A stretch of 64,000 nt of DNA from Austropuccinia psidii (GCA_023105745.1 JALGQZ010000013.1:25805105-25869104), one strand, 5' to 3'. Positions 18,591 to 31,074 are shown, counted from the stretch's first letter. The notes: generated from the letters alone by a model not told the origin. Program-made: numbers and translations.

Positions 18591-20332
18591 ATATCTGTTG
18601 ATGTTACAACCTTTCTGTTCTCCTGAAATCCCCATCTGTCCCATGTAAAATAAAACAACTTTTTGAATCATCACCGCCTGCCCCATTAAATCACCAAAAA
18701 TATAACAAACCTTCCCTCCATGACCAAAGAAATCATGATTGCCTGGTTAATTACTTACATAATTTTCATTCCACAAGGGAAAGGTTGAATGGATCAGCTT
18801 AGACACTACAGTACAATCTAAAAGTCATCCCACTTCAAGGATTTTCTCACCCCGTTATTTTCCAGTTTTAAACATGAATATTGGGAAAAATATATTTTCA
18901 ACTGAATACAAAAATTTTAGCAACAGTGTGATATGTTTTCTGAGGGGAAACTCAGGACAATTTGGTATTATTAATAGCATCTTTAAAGTCTCTGAGCCAT
19001 CCAGCATACTGAACAACAACTTTGTGATCTTAAAAACTTTGAATATTTTTGTGACTTTCTTACCAAATTGGCCACATCTCAATATTTATAAAGCTGTTGG
19101 TTTTGATGATAGGCACTTGATTATATCTGAAGAAGAGAAAGAAGGTCACTGTGGATTGTATGACAACAAATTGATGTCATGTGAACTGCTTGTAATGATA
19201 AAACCCTTATTTATTGATATTTAGTATATTTTTTTTGATGAAAATGTAGTGATACAATTACACAATGATCTGATCTTCATTAGGAATTTTGCTAGAGAAA
19301 TAACTGCCTCAAAATTTGGTGACAGTGAAATGCCATTGTGACAATCAAAGCCCATCATTTTACATTGCCACAAAGAAATTACTAATTTGTCATTGGGTAT
19401 GGTGTGAATCAGCCAATTGCAATGATTAAATGGCCCACACACTCACATATCACAGGATCTAGAATGACATCACTGCACTATAATCGTGTTGGAAGGGGAA
19501 TATTGGCCCATCATCCAAGTGGGCCTCAGCATTACATTGCGTCCCTGGGAGATTGCATGTTTGTAAGCTGCATGGAGCTTGACACATGCTCTAATCAGTG
19601 CTTTTTGAAGGGAGGTTTCAGAAATTGGCCCCCGCACATGGACATGTCTCACACTTACGTACCCACACATGCAACTGCAACCCCACCCCCACAAAGACAT
19701 ACACACGCAAGTCAATCTGCACCTGCACCCGCACACACCACTGCACACACTGACAGTGGTTCCACATGTGTCGCCCCCAAATGGTCAATTCCACTTGATA
19801 TTAGGCCCTCAAATGCTTTGCCTTTGTGTGCATGTGGCACACCCATGCACCTGCACCCAAACCTGCTGCATTGTGCGGAGGGCTCCAACCATGTCACCCA
19901 CTCATTCTGAGAGGTTTCATGGCTACACAAAATTAGCACAACACATCATTTGTGCTTGGTTTGCGCATCACACACACACCTGCACCTGTGGGATTGTGTG
20001 GCGGGCTCCACCAGTGGCACCCGCTGAGGTGAAGTCCTTTGATGGATGACCTTGGAAGTCACACACCCCTTCTATATACATCAAAACTGGCTGAAGGACA
20101 AATTTGATGTGTGCATGTGGAAACAGGCAGGTCTTGTGTAATTTTTACCAACTTTTGCATGGCTGAGGGAGGATCCAGTGGTGAGGAATCTCAGTTGAAG
20201 GCTCAGGGGAACCAATATTGGTGGATGTCAGAGGATTTGGTGCAAGAATAGAGTGTGACGTGTGCTTGACATTTGCTTGATTTTCTCTTGATTTGAGCTT
20301 GACCTTTATCCTGCTTGACGTTTGCTTGACGT
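18591..20332 (+). mobile_element. 3' non-coding part of Tnp2 transposon copy 1
   Basis: No gene recognised. It is homologous in reverse orientation to 26425-24920 over most of its length (CCTGGTT..ATTACTTACATAAT near 18735, ATCTTCATTAGGAATT near 19270, AAGTCCTTT near 20030, GGGGAACCA near 20210), so this is transposon DNA downstream of the transposase. Short frames in it are not conserved in the other copy. Confidence 0.65.
19630..20040 (+). repeat. Subterminal CA-rich repeat region
   Basis: Degenerate repeats rich in CACAC, CATGCACCTGCACC and GGCTCCACC, related in inverted orientation to the three ~106-bp units at 25254-25525. They lie between transposase and terminus, as the subterminal repeats of CACTA elements do. 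Confidence 0.5.
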
Positions 20333-20375
20333 GAAGTCAATTGCCGACGATTGACACAAGATTGTCCCTGGTGAG
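20333..20375 (+). mobile_element. Conserved transposon terminus (Tnp2 copy 1)
   Basis: GAAGTCAATTGCCGACGATT then GACACAAGATTGTCCCTGG and GTGAG. The same order of blocks occurs at 23774-23819, 53554-53601 and, inverted, 24876-24920. Sequence similarity between the inverted transposon copies stops here. Confidence 0.55.
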
Positions 20376-21035
20376 TGGTAGCAAAGAGATAATGTGAAGA
20401 AAGAAGGGGTCATATTTGTAATGGTTCAAAAAAAATCTCAAATATAGGTGATAAATTGGCCAAAGAATAAAATATTGAAGAAAGATGGACAAAAATGTAA
20501 AATTGAAATATCCAAGGAAATTGGTCATGAATGAAAAGAAGAAAGGAATATCTATCAACCTGACATTTTATGAATTATTAAGCCTCAAGGTTGCTTAAGT
20601 TGATATTAGTAGAAGAAATCTTTCAGCTTAAAAAAATGCCCTTTGATTAAGTCAAATTGAACACCAGGAGGTCCTAATATAGACAGGAAACTTCTCCCTT
20701 GTGAAAAAATAGAAAAGGGGTCTTATTGTCCTTTTATGACATTAAAAGGCAGGATTTTGTTTACCAAACATACAGGGTCCTCACACCTGAGTTGTAGGGT
20801 CCTGTATGACGTAAAACTGAAACCTCAAATATATGGACTGAAAAAGATAAAAGAAGGGAAGATTTATATAATTCAATAAAGTATTGAAATAACGAGGAGA
20901 AATAGAGAAAATAGAAGTTATATTTTGATAATTTTAACATAACCAGTCTCCCTTTCAAAAAATAAAAATAAATAAAATAATATTAAAAGAATAAAAAATA
21001 AGAAAAAAAACAGAATCAATTCAGTGATATAGAAA
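20376..21035. other. No gene seen
   Basis: A-rich unique-looking sequence with no coding or repeat signal I can support. Confidence 0.4.
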
Positions 21036-21618
21036 ATGGATTACCAAAATAGTGCAGCAAAGTATAAATCAGTACTCAAGAAGGTTAAACCAGTTAATGA
21101 GCCTATGCCACAGGACATAAATTGTCCTTTGGGAAGGCCACCATTATCAAGAGACCCTTATAATACACCACTATTACCAAAACCACCTAAACTTATGGTC
21201 ACATCAAAAATAACACAAGAAAGATTTGAATTGCTAAATTTTGGACCACCTGGATGGCTTTAGGAAGAAGAAAGAAATCTTCTGATGAGTGTCATAGTTT
21301 TAAGAGAAAAAGAAATTGCATTGAGTGCAGAGGAAAGGGGTTTACTGAAACATTCATATGGAAAACCCCACAAAATACCAGTAATACAACATACACCTTG
21401 GCAAAAGAAGCCTATACCAATACCAAAGCCCATAATATCCAAGTTCGTTGAATTGGTAAGGGAAAGGATAAGAACAGGTTTGTATGAGCAGTCTACCTTT
21501 AGCTATGAAAGTGCAGTATTTTGTGCTGCAAAGTGAAATGGAAAACTTAGAATTCTCCATGAATCACAGGATATTAATAAGGTAACAACTAAAGATGTAG
21601 GATTACCCCCATTGTAGG
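21036..21618 (+). pseudogene. Ty3/gypsy reverse transcriptase N-terminal relic
   Basis: A single frame interrupted by stops at 21261, 21534 and 21616. It reads KKVKPVNEPMPQDINCPLG, FELLNFGPPGWL, EERGLLKHSYG, PWQKKPIPIPKPII, RIRTGLYEQSTFSYESAVF and NGKLRILHESQDINKVT, which matches the entry to the RT fingers (the R-x-GLYE-STSSYSSPVF and DLQ-LN-VT region) of a rust gypsy family different from elements A and B. It stops before the palm; the catalytic YxDD is absent. The flanking sequence downstream looks like this element's LTR. Confidence 0.75.
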
Positions 21619-21667
21619 CTGTGAAGAAGAGAAATAAGGTTAGTAGAGATAAGAAAAATGTTTTAAA

Positions 21668-22010
21668 AAATGGTTCAATCAACCAAACATATGGTGAAAT
21701 ATCTGTATCAAATGACAGCATTCTAAATTTAACCACTAGCAAAAATGTCTCAAGGCTGTGCACAATAAGAACAAAGTTTAGTTAAAATGTAAGTATAATT
21801 TAAAAAGGTATGGTGAAATCAACCAAAAATATTTAGCAATATCCTTAACAAATGATACCATTACAAATTTAACCACTAGCAAAAATGTCTCAAGGCTGCG
21901 CATTGACAATAATAAGGTTGAGAATGGTGAAATCAATCAAACATATGGTGCAATATCTTGATAAAATGACACCATTTTTAATTTACCCACTGGAAAATGT
22001 TTCTCAAGGT
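21668..22010 (+). repeat. Three imperfect ~97-bp repeats in probable LTR
   Basis: Units start near 21668, 21808 and 21924. Each has AATCAA-CAAA-ATATGGTG, ATGACA-CATT and CACTAGCAAAAATGTCTCAA, spaced unevenly (140 and 116 bp). They precede a TATA box. Confidence 0.6.
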
Positions 22011-22063
22011 GGAGTTGTTCTAAGTCCCTGTGTTTTGGAAGGCTCTATGGAGGGCCCAAAAGG

Positions 22064-22070
22064 TATAAAT
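22064..22070 (+). promoter_or_regulatory. TATA box of probable LTR promoter
   Basis: TATAAAT followed by a C/T-rich start region (CTTCTCTCCCTGTTTTTCCC), downstream of the three repeats. This is typical of a U3 to R transition. Confidence 0.45.
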
Positions 22071-22154
22071 AAAGGGCTTCTCTCCCTGTTTTTCCCCCAG
22101 GCTTCTGATTCAGACAATAATATTGAGGATCAATCCATCCCTTCTCTAGTATAA

Positions 22155-22994
22155 CAATCTAGTATTCATATTGAAAAAGATCAGTAGCAAGGCTCAGTAT
22201 CTTATGATATTATTTATTGTTGATTAATGAAAGATATTCATAATATTAATGAAAGAGTTTTTTCTTATCTAATAGTATTACCATTATAGTAGTAGTGCTG
22301 AAGTGATTTTTCAAAATATTATGATTAGTGATCTTATCTAATTTATCAATATCCCTTATTTATAGAAGGGATATTATCTCAACCTTCTACCTTATATCAA
22401 AAACCTTTTAGGTATATTGGATTATATTTATGTTTATGCTAATAGTATTATATTACTATTATATCATCTGTATCTTATCCTTATATTAAAGAAAACCCCC
22501 ATTATGATATTATCTTACCCTTAAATTATTATAGCTATATTGTTAGTATTATTAAGTCACCTTTGAAAGTATTAATTTTCACTCAAGATTACTATTAATA
22601 TTGATAGAGATCTTAAAAAATATTCTTCAAATATGACAGGTATTGAAAGTAGGAATGCTAGAAGAAGTAATTCAGAATAATTAGAATCAATACCACAAAG
22701 TTAAGAAAAGCTCAATTATGAAACAAACATTAACTATCAACATCATTATCATAGTGATCTGTTCTTGACAGACTGATAGAGACTTCTGAAGAAAATGCTC
22801 TAATTGAAAAGCCACAAAGCTAAATCATTGATTTGTGATCTCATCAAAAAGGGTATCTTTTTCAGTATATTTAGAGGGGCAGCTGATACACCTTAGCACC
22901 CATGGCTATTGGATAATTTTGAAATTCAAAACATACTCACCAATAATTTCCCCCTCAAGGTACTGCCTATTATTTATCCCAAAACAAAGGGGGT
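22155..22994. other. No gene seen
   Basis: Very AT-rich with many TATTAT runs, no supported feature. Confidence 0.4.
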
Positions 22995-23000
22995 TCCAGC

Positions 23001-23410
23001 AGCATAAGCATTGTAAAGGGCGGAGAGAATGAGACAGGCTTGTGGAAGCGTAAGGATGGTCAAGGGAAGACATGGTGTAGGGGGGGATACATATCTATAG
23101 GGTGCAGCGGGATCATAAGCATGGTAAGCTGTGGAAAGAATGAGGTGGGCATGTGCAAGAATAAGGATGGTTGAGTGTGGATATGGGGTGGCGGGGGCAT
23201 GCAGATCAATATAGGTCTTCAGGAGCGTAAGCATGGTAAGTGGCTGAGAGAATTATGAGGGCATGTGGAAGAGGAAGGATGTTTAGGGCAGACATTAGGT
23301 GGGGGGGTTGGACACATCTATAGGGAACTGATGGAGCTTAAGCATGGTGAGGGGTGGAGAGGATTGTGTGGGCATGCGGAAGTGTAAGGGTGGGTGATTT
23401 CAGATCTGTG
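23001..23410 (+). repeat. Minisatellite, about 112 bp x4
   Basis: Units start near 23001, 23111, 23224 and 23335 with AGCATAAGCATGGTAAG, then GGAGAGAATGAGG, GGCATGTGGAAG-GTAAGGATGG and a G-run. The same unit family is at 52884-53255. Confidence 0.75.
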
Positions 23411-23773
23411 GTTGTTTGAGTGGAATAATTGCTTGGATAAAGCCTAAGAAGAATTGGGCGCTGGTGGTGATGATTAGCAACTGTTGCAGAATACAATTCA
23501 TTCATAATAGTAGGAATGGGAAATGGGGGAGATGATCAGGCGGTGGGGCCGAAGTCATCCAAAGGACAAGTATGAGGATACCAAACTGCTTCCTTGCACC
23601 TCAAGATGTAATGACCTGAACATTGCAAATGGGGTGGATATGGGTTTTTTCAGTGAGTGAAATACTCATGTTGCACATTTGACAATTGACATTGTCTTGA
23701 TGAAGACATGATGTGAACAACTAAATCCAGTTACTATAATGTGACACTGACATGACTGAAAGCAGTGTGATGT
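23411..23773 (+). mobile_element. Subterminal segment shared with 53256-53553
   Basis: Matches the segment following the other minisatellite (CTGAACATT..., GATATGGGTTTTTTCAGT, ACTCATGTTGCACATTTG, TTGACATTGTCTTGA), so the two loci are copies of one transposon end. No gene. Confidence 0.6.
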
Positions 23774-23819
23774 GAAGTCAATTGCAGGCAAATGACGCAA
23801 TATTTTTCCTGGTGAATCA
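23774..23819 (+). mobile_element. Conserved transposon terminus
   Basis: GAAGTCAATTGCAGGCAAAT, GACGCAATATTTTTCCTGG, TGAATCA: same block order as 20333-20375 with the hairpin decayed. Confidence 0.5.
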
Positions 23820-23829
23820 AAATGAAATC

Positions 23830-24875
23830 ATTACTGACTTTATGGTTTGGTAAAGGTTGATCACTTTCTGCAATTGAAGAAATCATCCTTTACTGTATCA
23901 ATAATTTTTATTTCTAATTCCATCCTTTTTTGAATCAATTAGCAATCTATCTCTGACCCATATATTTCTTTCTTAATTTTTTAACTTATTCATGAATGAA
24001 ATTTATTACTAAAGCTATTTGTTCAGTATTTAAATTTAGCTCATAGACTTATGTATTGTTATTTCCAGTTTTTGTTACTTTTTATTTGTGTTAATTCCTT
24101 CTTATTTGCAGTTACTTCTTTTCTTTTTTTCCTATTCACTTTTTTCAAAGTGACATTTTATCACTCTTTGACATCTCCAGTTCATAAAAAGTCAAATAGT
24201 GTCAAAGTGATTGGTGCTCTACTAATTGATTTATCTCAATATATAGTTAACTATTTCATGTAATAATATTTCTATCCATAAAAAATCACTTCAAAGCTTT
24301 CCCTAAATCTAAATTCGCTCTAACTATTACTTCTTCATATCCAGAATCTTAAATACTACTTTTGTATCTAAAAAAAACTTAAAAAGCTTGTATTTTTTGT
24401 CAAAAATTTCTTTTAACATTACAATACATGTATCTGACTTTGTTAAATAATAAGAAAAAATGTCATCTTACCTCTTTACATAATAGAGTTCTTCCAAAAA
24501 AACCATTGGAATGTTCTTTGTTATTTTTTTAAATCCTAAATAAGTATTAAATTTACAAATCCAAAAGAGAATATGCTTGAAATTTATGGGTATAAAAAAT
24601 AAATTCATGGCTTTATTTGGATATTTTCTATTATATTTCCCAAACCATGAAAATTCTCTCAGTGTTCTTCCAAAATTAGGAATATATACAGGATGTGGAA
24701 ATATATTATGGAATAATGTCTACTCAGTCAAAAATAAGATAATCTGTAACATGGCTTATTCTAATCAGATATTTTGAAAACAGGTGGGCTGATGAAGTAT
24801 ATATTACCTGCTTTTTCTATTTATATGTGTCAGATGTTTTGGCTGAGTTTCATTACTTATAAAAGTTTTGTTCTA
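23830..24875. other. No gene seen
   Basis: T-rich sequence. The longest frames are low-complexity Phe/Leu runs without family resemblance. Confidence 0.4.
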
Positions 24876-26425
24876 TTCACCAAGGGAAAATGTTGCCTCA
24901 ATTTTTGGCAATTAACTTTACGTCAAGCAAACTTCAAGTAGGAAAAAATTCATACACACATCAGCCAAAAACAAAGCAAACATTGAGCACACAACACACT
25001 CTGGTTTTACACCAAATCCTATGACATCCACCAATAGTGGTTCCCCTGTGCCCTCACCTGAGATTCCTTCCCCCCAATCCTCCCACAACCATCCAAAGGT
25101 TGTAAAAAATAACACAAGACCCACCTGTTTGCACATGCACAAATCAAATAGGTCCCTCAGCCAGTCTCAATGTAGAAGATGGGTGTTTGACTTCCCCAGG
25201 TCATCCATGAAAGGACTTGGCCTAAGCAGGATTGACATTTTGCGGGTGACACTGGTGGAGTGTGCCACACAATAACAAGGGTGCATGGGTGTAACACATG
25301 CACACAAAGGAAAAATCATGTGAGGGCCTAAGGTCAAGTGGAATAAAGGATTTGTGCTTGAAATATGTGGAGCCACCTGTGGCAGGTGCATGTGCATGAC
25401 ACATGCACATGAAGGAAAAATTATGTGAGGCCTTAATGTCAAGCCGCATCAACCATTTTTGAGTGACACATGCGGAACCACCTGCAGCAGGTGCGTAAGT
25501 GTGAGACATGCGAAAGAAGGGAAAAGCATTTGAAGGGATAATTTTTTGAAACCTGAATGTACACAACACCCATTAGGGGCATGGACCCAGGTCCATGTGT
25601 TTTACAAAAGTCTAACCTCTCATGGACACAATGTAATTCTGAGGACCACTGGGATCATGGGTTTATTCCCCTTGCAACATGATGACAACGCAGTTGGGTC
25701 ATTTTTGATCCTATGATATGTGAGTGTGTGGGTAATTTTATAATTGAAATTGGCCTATTCACACCTTATAAAATCTCACATCAGTAATTTGTTTGTGGCC
25801 ATGTGAACTAATTGGCTTTACTCCTTACAATGGCATTTTACCATCACCAAATCTTGAGGCAGTTATTTCTATAGCATAATTCCTAATGAAGATGAGATAA
25901 TTGAGTTATTTTATTACTATATTGTCATCAAGAAGAATATACTAAATATCATTTAATAAGGCTTTTGTAATTACAAGAAGTTCACATGTCATGACTTTGT
26001 TATCATACAATCCACAGTGACCTTCTATTTATTCTTCAGATATAATCAAGTGTTCATCATCAAAATGAACAGATTTCTAAATATTGCGATGCGGCCAATT
26101 TAGTAAGAAATTCCCACCAATGTTCAGTGTTTTTAAGATAAGAGGTTAATCTTTCAGCATGCAAGATGGATCAGAGACTTTAAAAATTGCTTTAATAATA
26201 TCAAATCCTTGTAAATTGCCTGTCAGAAAGCATATAAGAATTTTTCTGAATTTTTTGGTTTCTATTGAATATATATTATTTCTCACATTAATGTTAGAAA
26301 CTGGAAAATACCAAGATGAGCAAGTTCTGGAAGTGGGATGACTTGTGGATTGAACCGGAGTGTCTCAGCTGAGCCATGCAGCTATTTCCCTTGTTTAATG
26401 AAAATTATGTAAGTAATCAACCAGG
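24876..26425 (-). mobile_element. Tnp2 transposon copy 2, 3' part (inverted)
   Basis: Reverse-complement homologue of about 18735-20375, ending with the conserved terminus (24876-24920). It is contiguous with the Tnp2 relic at 37581-40240 once element B is removed (junction GAACC). No coding region survives here. Confidence 0.7.
25254..25525 (-). repeat. Minisatellite, about 106 bp x3
   Basis: Three units with ACACATGCACA-AAGGAAAAAT (near 25294, 25398 and 25503), each followed by AGCCACCTG-CAGGTGC. It is the subterminal array of transposon copy 2 and relates to 19630-20040. Confidence 0.7.
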
Positions 26426-26430
26426 GAACC
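26426..26430. other. Target-site duplication of element B (GAACC), left
   Basis: GAACC precedes the element and recurs at 37576-37580. Confidence 0.85.
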
Positions 26431-28071
26431 TGTCACAAGGGCTCTTTTGGAAGCAAGAGGGCCTGGCACTCAGGAATCATGAGCTCACTTGGAGGGCTCC
26501 AAAAGATAAAAGAATAATAAAGATTTAATTTCTTTAAAGAAGAAGAATGGAAAAGACAAGTATGCCAAAGATAAAAGAAAAGAATAAGAAGCCAAAGGCC
26601 GAAGATAATAAAGGAAGCCAAAGGCCAAGAAGCCAACCAAGTGAATCCTCAAATCACTGTTTCAACCTGCCAGAAAAGGAATGGAATTAGTAAAGGATAT
26701 GACCACCAATATCCACTGAAAGGCAAGGAAGAAAAAGGGAAAGGGTGCTAATGACTGACTTAAGATTATCAGTATTAACTTTAATAAGGTAAAAGAAAAT
26801 AAAGATAAAAATAAATCCAATATATTAATTAACTGGGGAAAAAGTCCCCAGGTGATGAAAGGTGGCTGGTATATGTGAAAACTTGAAAGATTGATCCTGG
26901 AAGGTGAATCAATTGACTGTATTGTCTGAATTGGGAAATACAGTTCTTGCCATCTTGAAATTTGTACTGTGTGAGGGAATTCACACAGTGCAATGTGAAA
27001 TGGCCCAATTGGGCCTAGGCCATACAGGTTGATTGAGTGAGGCCTGTATGGATGAATTGAGTTGTCCAAGGAGTATTGAGATACTTGATGCCTTGACAAC
27101 TGATTTAATTGATGTAATACCTCTTGAGAATTGTCCCTTTTGAATAATCCTGAATAATGTACCAACACAACTCCTGCAGATACAGGTGGTTGGGATCAAT
27201 GAAGAGTCTCCTGATTGCCACCATAACTTGTCAGACTGATTAGTTGAATAATCCTCCTTTGAAATGGGCATTGGATTTTGAGACCTTGATATGGAAAGAT
27301 GGAAATGGGTTCTGAAAATGTCACCATTGTATTTCTGAGCAAAAATGGTGCATAATGGTATATAATACCATATATGCACCATGCCTGCAACCTCAAGTAC
27401 GGATGGCATGAAGGAATGGAATGAATTCCCCATAGGTTGAGGGGAAAAGCCTGCTGAGCGGGTCTGGTGGCCTCTGGTGGCTGCCAGAGTCTATTTCTGG
27501 AATAATGGTCCTTGGTGGTCCATGGCCAAATTGGTGTCCAGAAGGTCTTTGGCCAATTTTGGGTCCAAGGGATTGGTGACCAATTGTGGTTTGGGACCCA
27601 CCTGGCCTTGGGGGCTAGATGGCTTCCCCCTTTGGCCTCATTGGATTAAACCAAAAGGGGCCTAATTGGCCTCCGGACCGTACGGACCGTGAATCACGGC
27701 CCACGGGCCGTAGGAGCCAAAGGGGGCCTAAATGGCCCAAAAAGGGCATTTAGGCGTAAACCCCCTTAATGAAAAGGGGTTGCGCAGTTGGATGGAGATG
27801 GCTAGGGGGCCTGGAGGCCCCTAGGAGACAAAAGGACCCCCCAGGCCCAAAATCAAAGACAAAGGCCTGGGGGTTTGTGATATGGAAATTGGCCAAGGAG
27901 GCCAATGATGGCAGGATATTTCCATTGGAATGGGTTATGGCGTAAGAGCCATAGAACACCCAAGGGGGCCAATTGGCCATAAATGATATGTAGTGAACAG
28001 TTTGGCCCAACTTGGCTCCAGGTTGGATTTCCACAACCATCAAGGAGGAGGGTCAAACCGTGGTTGTGATA
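26431..28071 (-). repeat. 3' LTR of element B
   Basis: 1641 bp, aligned to 35885-37575. Its outer base pair is altered (minus strand starts TATCACAACC instead of TGTCACAACC). It keeps the CATATACCAGCC motif, the CTGGGG hairpin and the CGG cluster 27673-27713. Confidence 0.93.
27673..27713. promoter_or_regulatory. CGG/CCG cluster in element B 3' LTR
   Basis: Three CGG-N-CCG pairs in about 40 bp (two CGGACCG, one CGGGCCG) plus a further CGG. It corresponds to the larger array at 12601-12667 in element A. Confidence 0.45.
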
Positions 28072-28085
28072 GTACCCCCCTAACT
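28072..28085 (-). other. Polypurine tract of element B
   Basis: On the minus strand TTAGGGGGGTAC directly precedes the 3' LTR. Confidence 0.75.
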
Positions 28086-28803
28086 TGAATGGTGAGCTCC
28101 TGAGCACCAAGATAAGGTAGCAGCCTGTTGAGGCTGTTGAGACAGATTGGACAGAGGGATTCCAGAGATATTTGAATCTAACAAGAAAATTTTGAGCTGA
28201 TAATAATTTTGGCATATGAATTGAGGTTGACGTAGTCTGCTCTTGACATTTGGCTTTGAAAGTGTTGAAGGATTGAATTTGATGTAGAATTTTGGCACAA
28301 AGATTATAATAAAAGAAAATTAAAGAAAAAGGAGAAATAAAGATAAAGAAACAGATATAAAGAAAGGAAAAGAAAAAATAAAATAAAAAGAAAAATGAAT
28401 TTTGAGGGGCAGTCCAATCTTCATCACCAATTTTGATGGTTGATTTGAAAATGGCCAGGGACCTGGATAAAAGAATTTGATGCCAGGTGCTCACAGAGTG
28501 GCCAAGGTGATGTTTTGAAAATATTGTAGACCCCTCAAGGAAGTGCACACCAGGAGAGGAACTTACTTTTAGTAGTTGCCACTCCCGCCAGTGACATAAA
28601 TAAGAATATGAATTTGATAAGGAATGTATTGAATTGGAAACTTGGAAAGGAAAATAAAAGTGAAATGGTCCATTGGCCCAAGTGAAAAATGGCCATGATT
28701 TGGAATTGATGTTGACAGCCTGGCCAACAAGTCTGTGTCCAAATTTCAAAGTGCTCACAGAGTGGCCAAGGTGATGCTTACAACAAAGAAGAGTAGAATA
28801 CCC
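28086..28803 (-). repeat. Post-pol region of element B with two modules
   Basis: Modules at 28751-28868 (overlapping the pol end) and 28487-28590 carry CTCACAGAGTGGCCAAGGTG and the AGTAAG-type core seen in element A. The rest is A-rich. No antisense gene is present. Confidence 0.65.
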
Positions 28804-29705
28804 CTAAAGGTGCATACCAGGAGTGGGGCTTACTTTTGGTAATTCCTCCCCCCACCAAGCACCATAAAAGGATAAATCTTTTGAAGAACTGGGTCCTGGC
28901 TTGTCAGGATACAAGGAATGGAAATCTTTGACAAGTTCAGGACAATTCTTGACGTTTTTGCCTGGTTCGCAAGTGGATCTTTCTGGGTCTTGACTGAAAC
29001 CTTTCCATTCCACCAGATACCATAACTTTCTCCTCTTGAGCTTTGAATCCAGTACTTGAGAGACTTCCCATTCCTCTTCTTCTTCAATGGTAATTGGAGG
29101 AGGAGGCTCTTGATTCCAATTTGGGATTGTTGATGTCTTGACTGGTTCCAGAAGGGAAATATGGAAGACTGGGTGGATGGATTTCCATTGAGATGGAAGC
29201 TTGAGGTGGTAAGCATGAGTACTGACTTTTTTCAAGATTGGAAAAGGACTCAACAATCTTTCAGACAGTTTTTTGGTGGGTCTGGTTGATTTGATGTTCT
29301 TGGAGGAAAGCCATACCATGTCACCAGGATTGAAATCAGGTGGACTTTCTCTACCTTTAGCTGCATACCTCTTAAACCGGTTTATGGCAGCTTCAAGTTC
29401 TCTCTTGACATCTTGCTGTACTGATTGGATTTCTTTTGATAACTTTCCAGAAGGAGTATCTTGAGTGATGTGAACTGAATCAAATTGTGGATCTCTTCCA
29501 TAAACAGTGAAAAACGGGGATTTCTTGGTTGAAGAGTGGTCAGAGTTATTGTAGGCAAATTCAGCCAGAGGGAGCCAGGTGTTCCAATCATCTTGATGAT
29601 AACTGACATACATCCGAAGGTACTGTTCTAGTATCTGATTTACCCTCTCTGTCTGTCCATCAGTTTCTGGATGATAAGCGGTTGCCAGATCTCTTGAAAT
29701 CTTGA
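28804..29705 (-). pseudogene. pol: Element B pol, integrase C-terminus and chromodomain
   Basis: Open frame 29613-28804 plus upstream codons. It keeps the integrase catalytic Glu region (GQTERVNQ just upstream of 29650), NNSDHSSTKKSPFF, the GPY-like segment and a chromodomain (WEVSQVLDSK, WYLVEWKGFSQDPE), then runs into the first post-pol module. It is a useful reference for the Glu that element A has lost. Confidence 0.9.
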
Positions 29706-30427
29706 TTTTTTGAGAATCTGTTCACTATGACCAGGATTGAATCAAAGGAATTGGACAGCGACAGTCGAGTGATGAAGTCCATTGAAAGACAAATCCAAGG
29801 ACCATTTGGAATTGGAAGAGGTTCGAGGAATCCAAACTTCTTATGATGAGTATTCTTGTTTCTTGAGCACTGTTGACAGGATGAAACATAATCATTGATA
29901 AATTGAGTCATGCTGGACCAGTGGAAATCCCGCTTGACAAGTTTGAGAGTCTTCTCTTGGCCAGGGTGGCCAGCTAGAGGAGAATCATGATGCTTTTGAA
30001 GAATACTAAGTTGAACTGTGAGGTCATTTGGGACTACGACCCGATCTTTGAAGAGAAGAAGTTGGGAAGAGGAATCAAGAGAATAATCTTGGACAGATTT
30101 ACCTTTACCCAAATCTTCAAGGATACTTCTGTACTGCGGATCTTGCCATAATTTCTTCTGGATTGAATCAATCAAATTTGAAAAAGATTCCACCTTGACT
30201 GCAAAATATTTTGAGGGTTGAACTTCATCTTGCTTAATGATTTGTTGAAAATTCATTGGATTCTTGCTGATGAAGTCCTCCCCCCTCTCCAGATAAACGT
30301 CGTCCCAACGTGATAAGGCATCCAGAAGAGTAGCTAGGTGGTCAGGGTGGTAAGTGATTGAAAAATGGAATTTAGAAAGGAATTCAGCCCAATGGGCTTT
30401 ACGGTGAGTAAGTACTTTGGAGGTCAT
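29706..30427 (-). pseudogene. pol: Element B pol, RNase H end and integrase N-terminus (deleted core)
   Basis: Contains the RNase H tail, an intact H2C2 finger (HDSPLAGHPGQEKT ... SSCQQCSRNK) and the first catalytic Asp (SMDFITRLS). At about 29711 the sequence jumps from RFSK directly into the segment before TDGQTERV, removing about 160 bp that hold the second catalytic Asp and shifting frame. Short TCAA homology is seen at the junction. Confidence 0.9.
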
Positions 30428-31074
30428 GAGTATTGAAGGGAAGAGTGATTGGTGAGAACTTCAAAAGGGGAAGACAGTGAAACAAGAAAAACCCTCCAGC
30501 GCTTGAGAGCCCAGATGATGCCAAGGGTTTCCTTGTCATAAATTTCATAGTTGAGCTCTGCTGGGATACGCTTGCGGCTGTTGAATGCAATGGGATGTTT
30601 TCCTGAGTCAGAGACCTGACTCAGTACAGCACCCAAAGCATATTCTGATGCATCGGTCTCTACAAAGGTGGGTAGAGAAGGATTGGAGTGGTGGTGAAAG
30701 CCTCTTTGAGTTGGTGAAACTGACTGAGAGCTTTCTCATTGAGGGGAAAACATGAATCTTTCTTGAGGAAACCGGTGAGTGAACTGATCTTCTTTGAATA
30801 ATTCTTGATGAAACAGCGGTAGAAATTGGCAAAGCCAAGGAGGGATTGAATAGCCTTGAGGTTTCTTGGAGGCGGCCAATTGAGAATCTGCCGGACTTTT
30901 TCTTGGTCCATCTTGAGGCCTTCAGAAGAAACTACATAACCAAGATATTCTACACTAGAAACATGAAAAAGGCATTTGGACGCCTTAGCAAAAAGGTTAT
31001 TGGCTCTGTGTCTGGAAAGAACAGTGGACACATGAGTGACATGTTCTTCCTCAGATTTGGAAAAGACCATAATG
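30428..31074 (-). pseudogene. pol: Element B pol, RT C-terminal half and RNase H
   Basis: RT thumb/connection and RNase H (ETDASEYALGAVLSQ region, EIYDKETLGIIWALKRW, EVLTNHSSLQYS with TDH changed to TNH). Split into several frames by stops and frameshifts near 30660 and 30425. Confidence 0.85.

Noticed and set aside
19404..20049. His/Thr/Pro-rich frames (126 and 168 codons)
   Set aside because: Products of CA-rich subterminal repeats; frames are not kept in the inverted copy.
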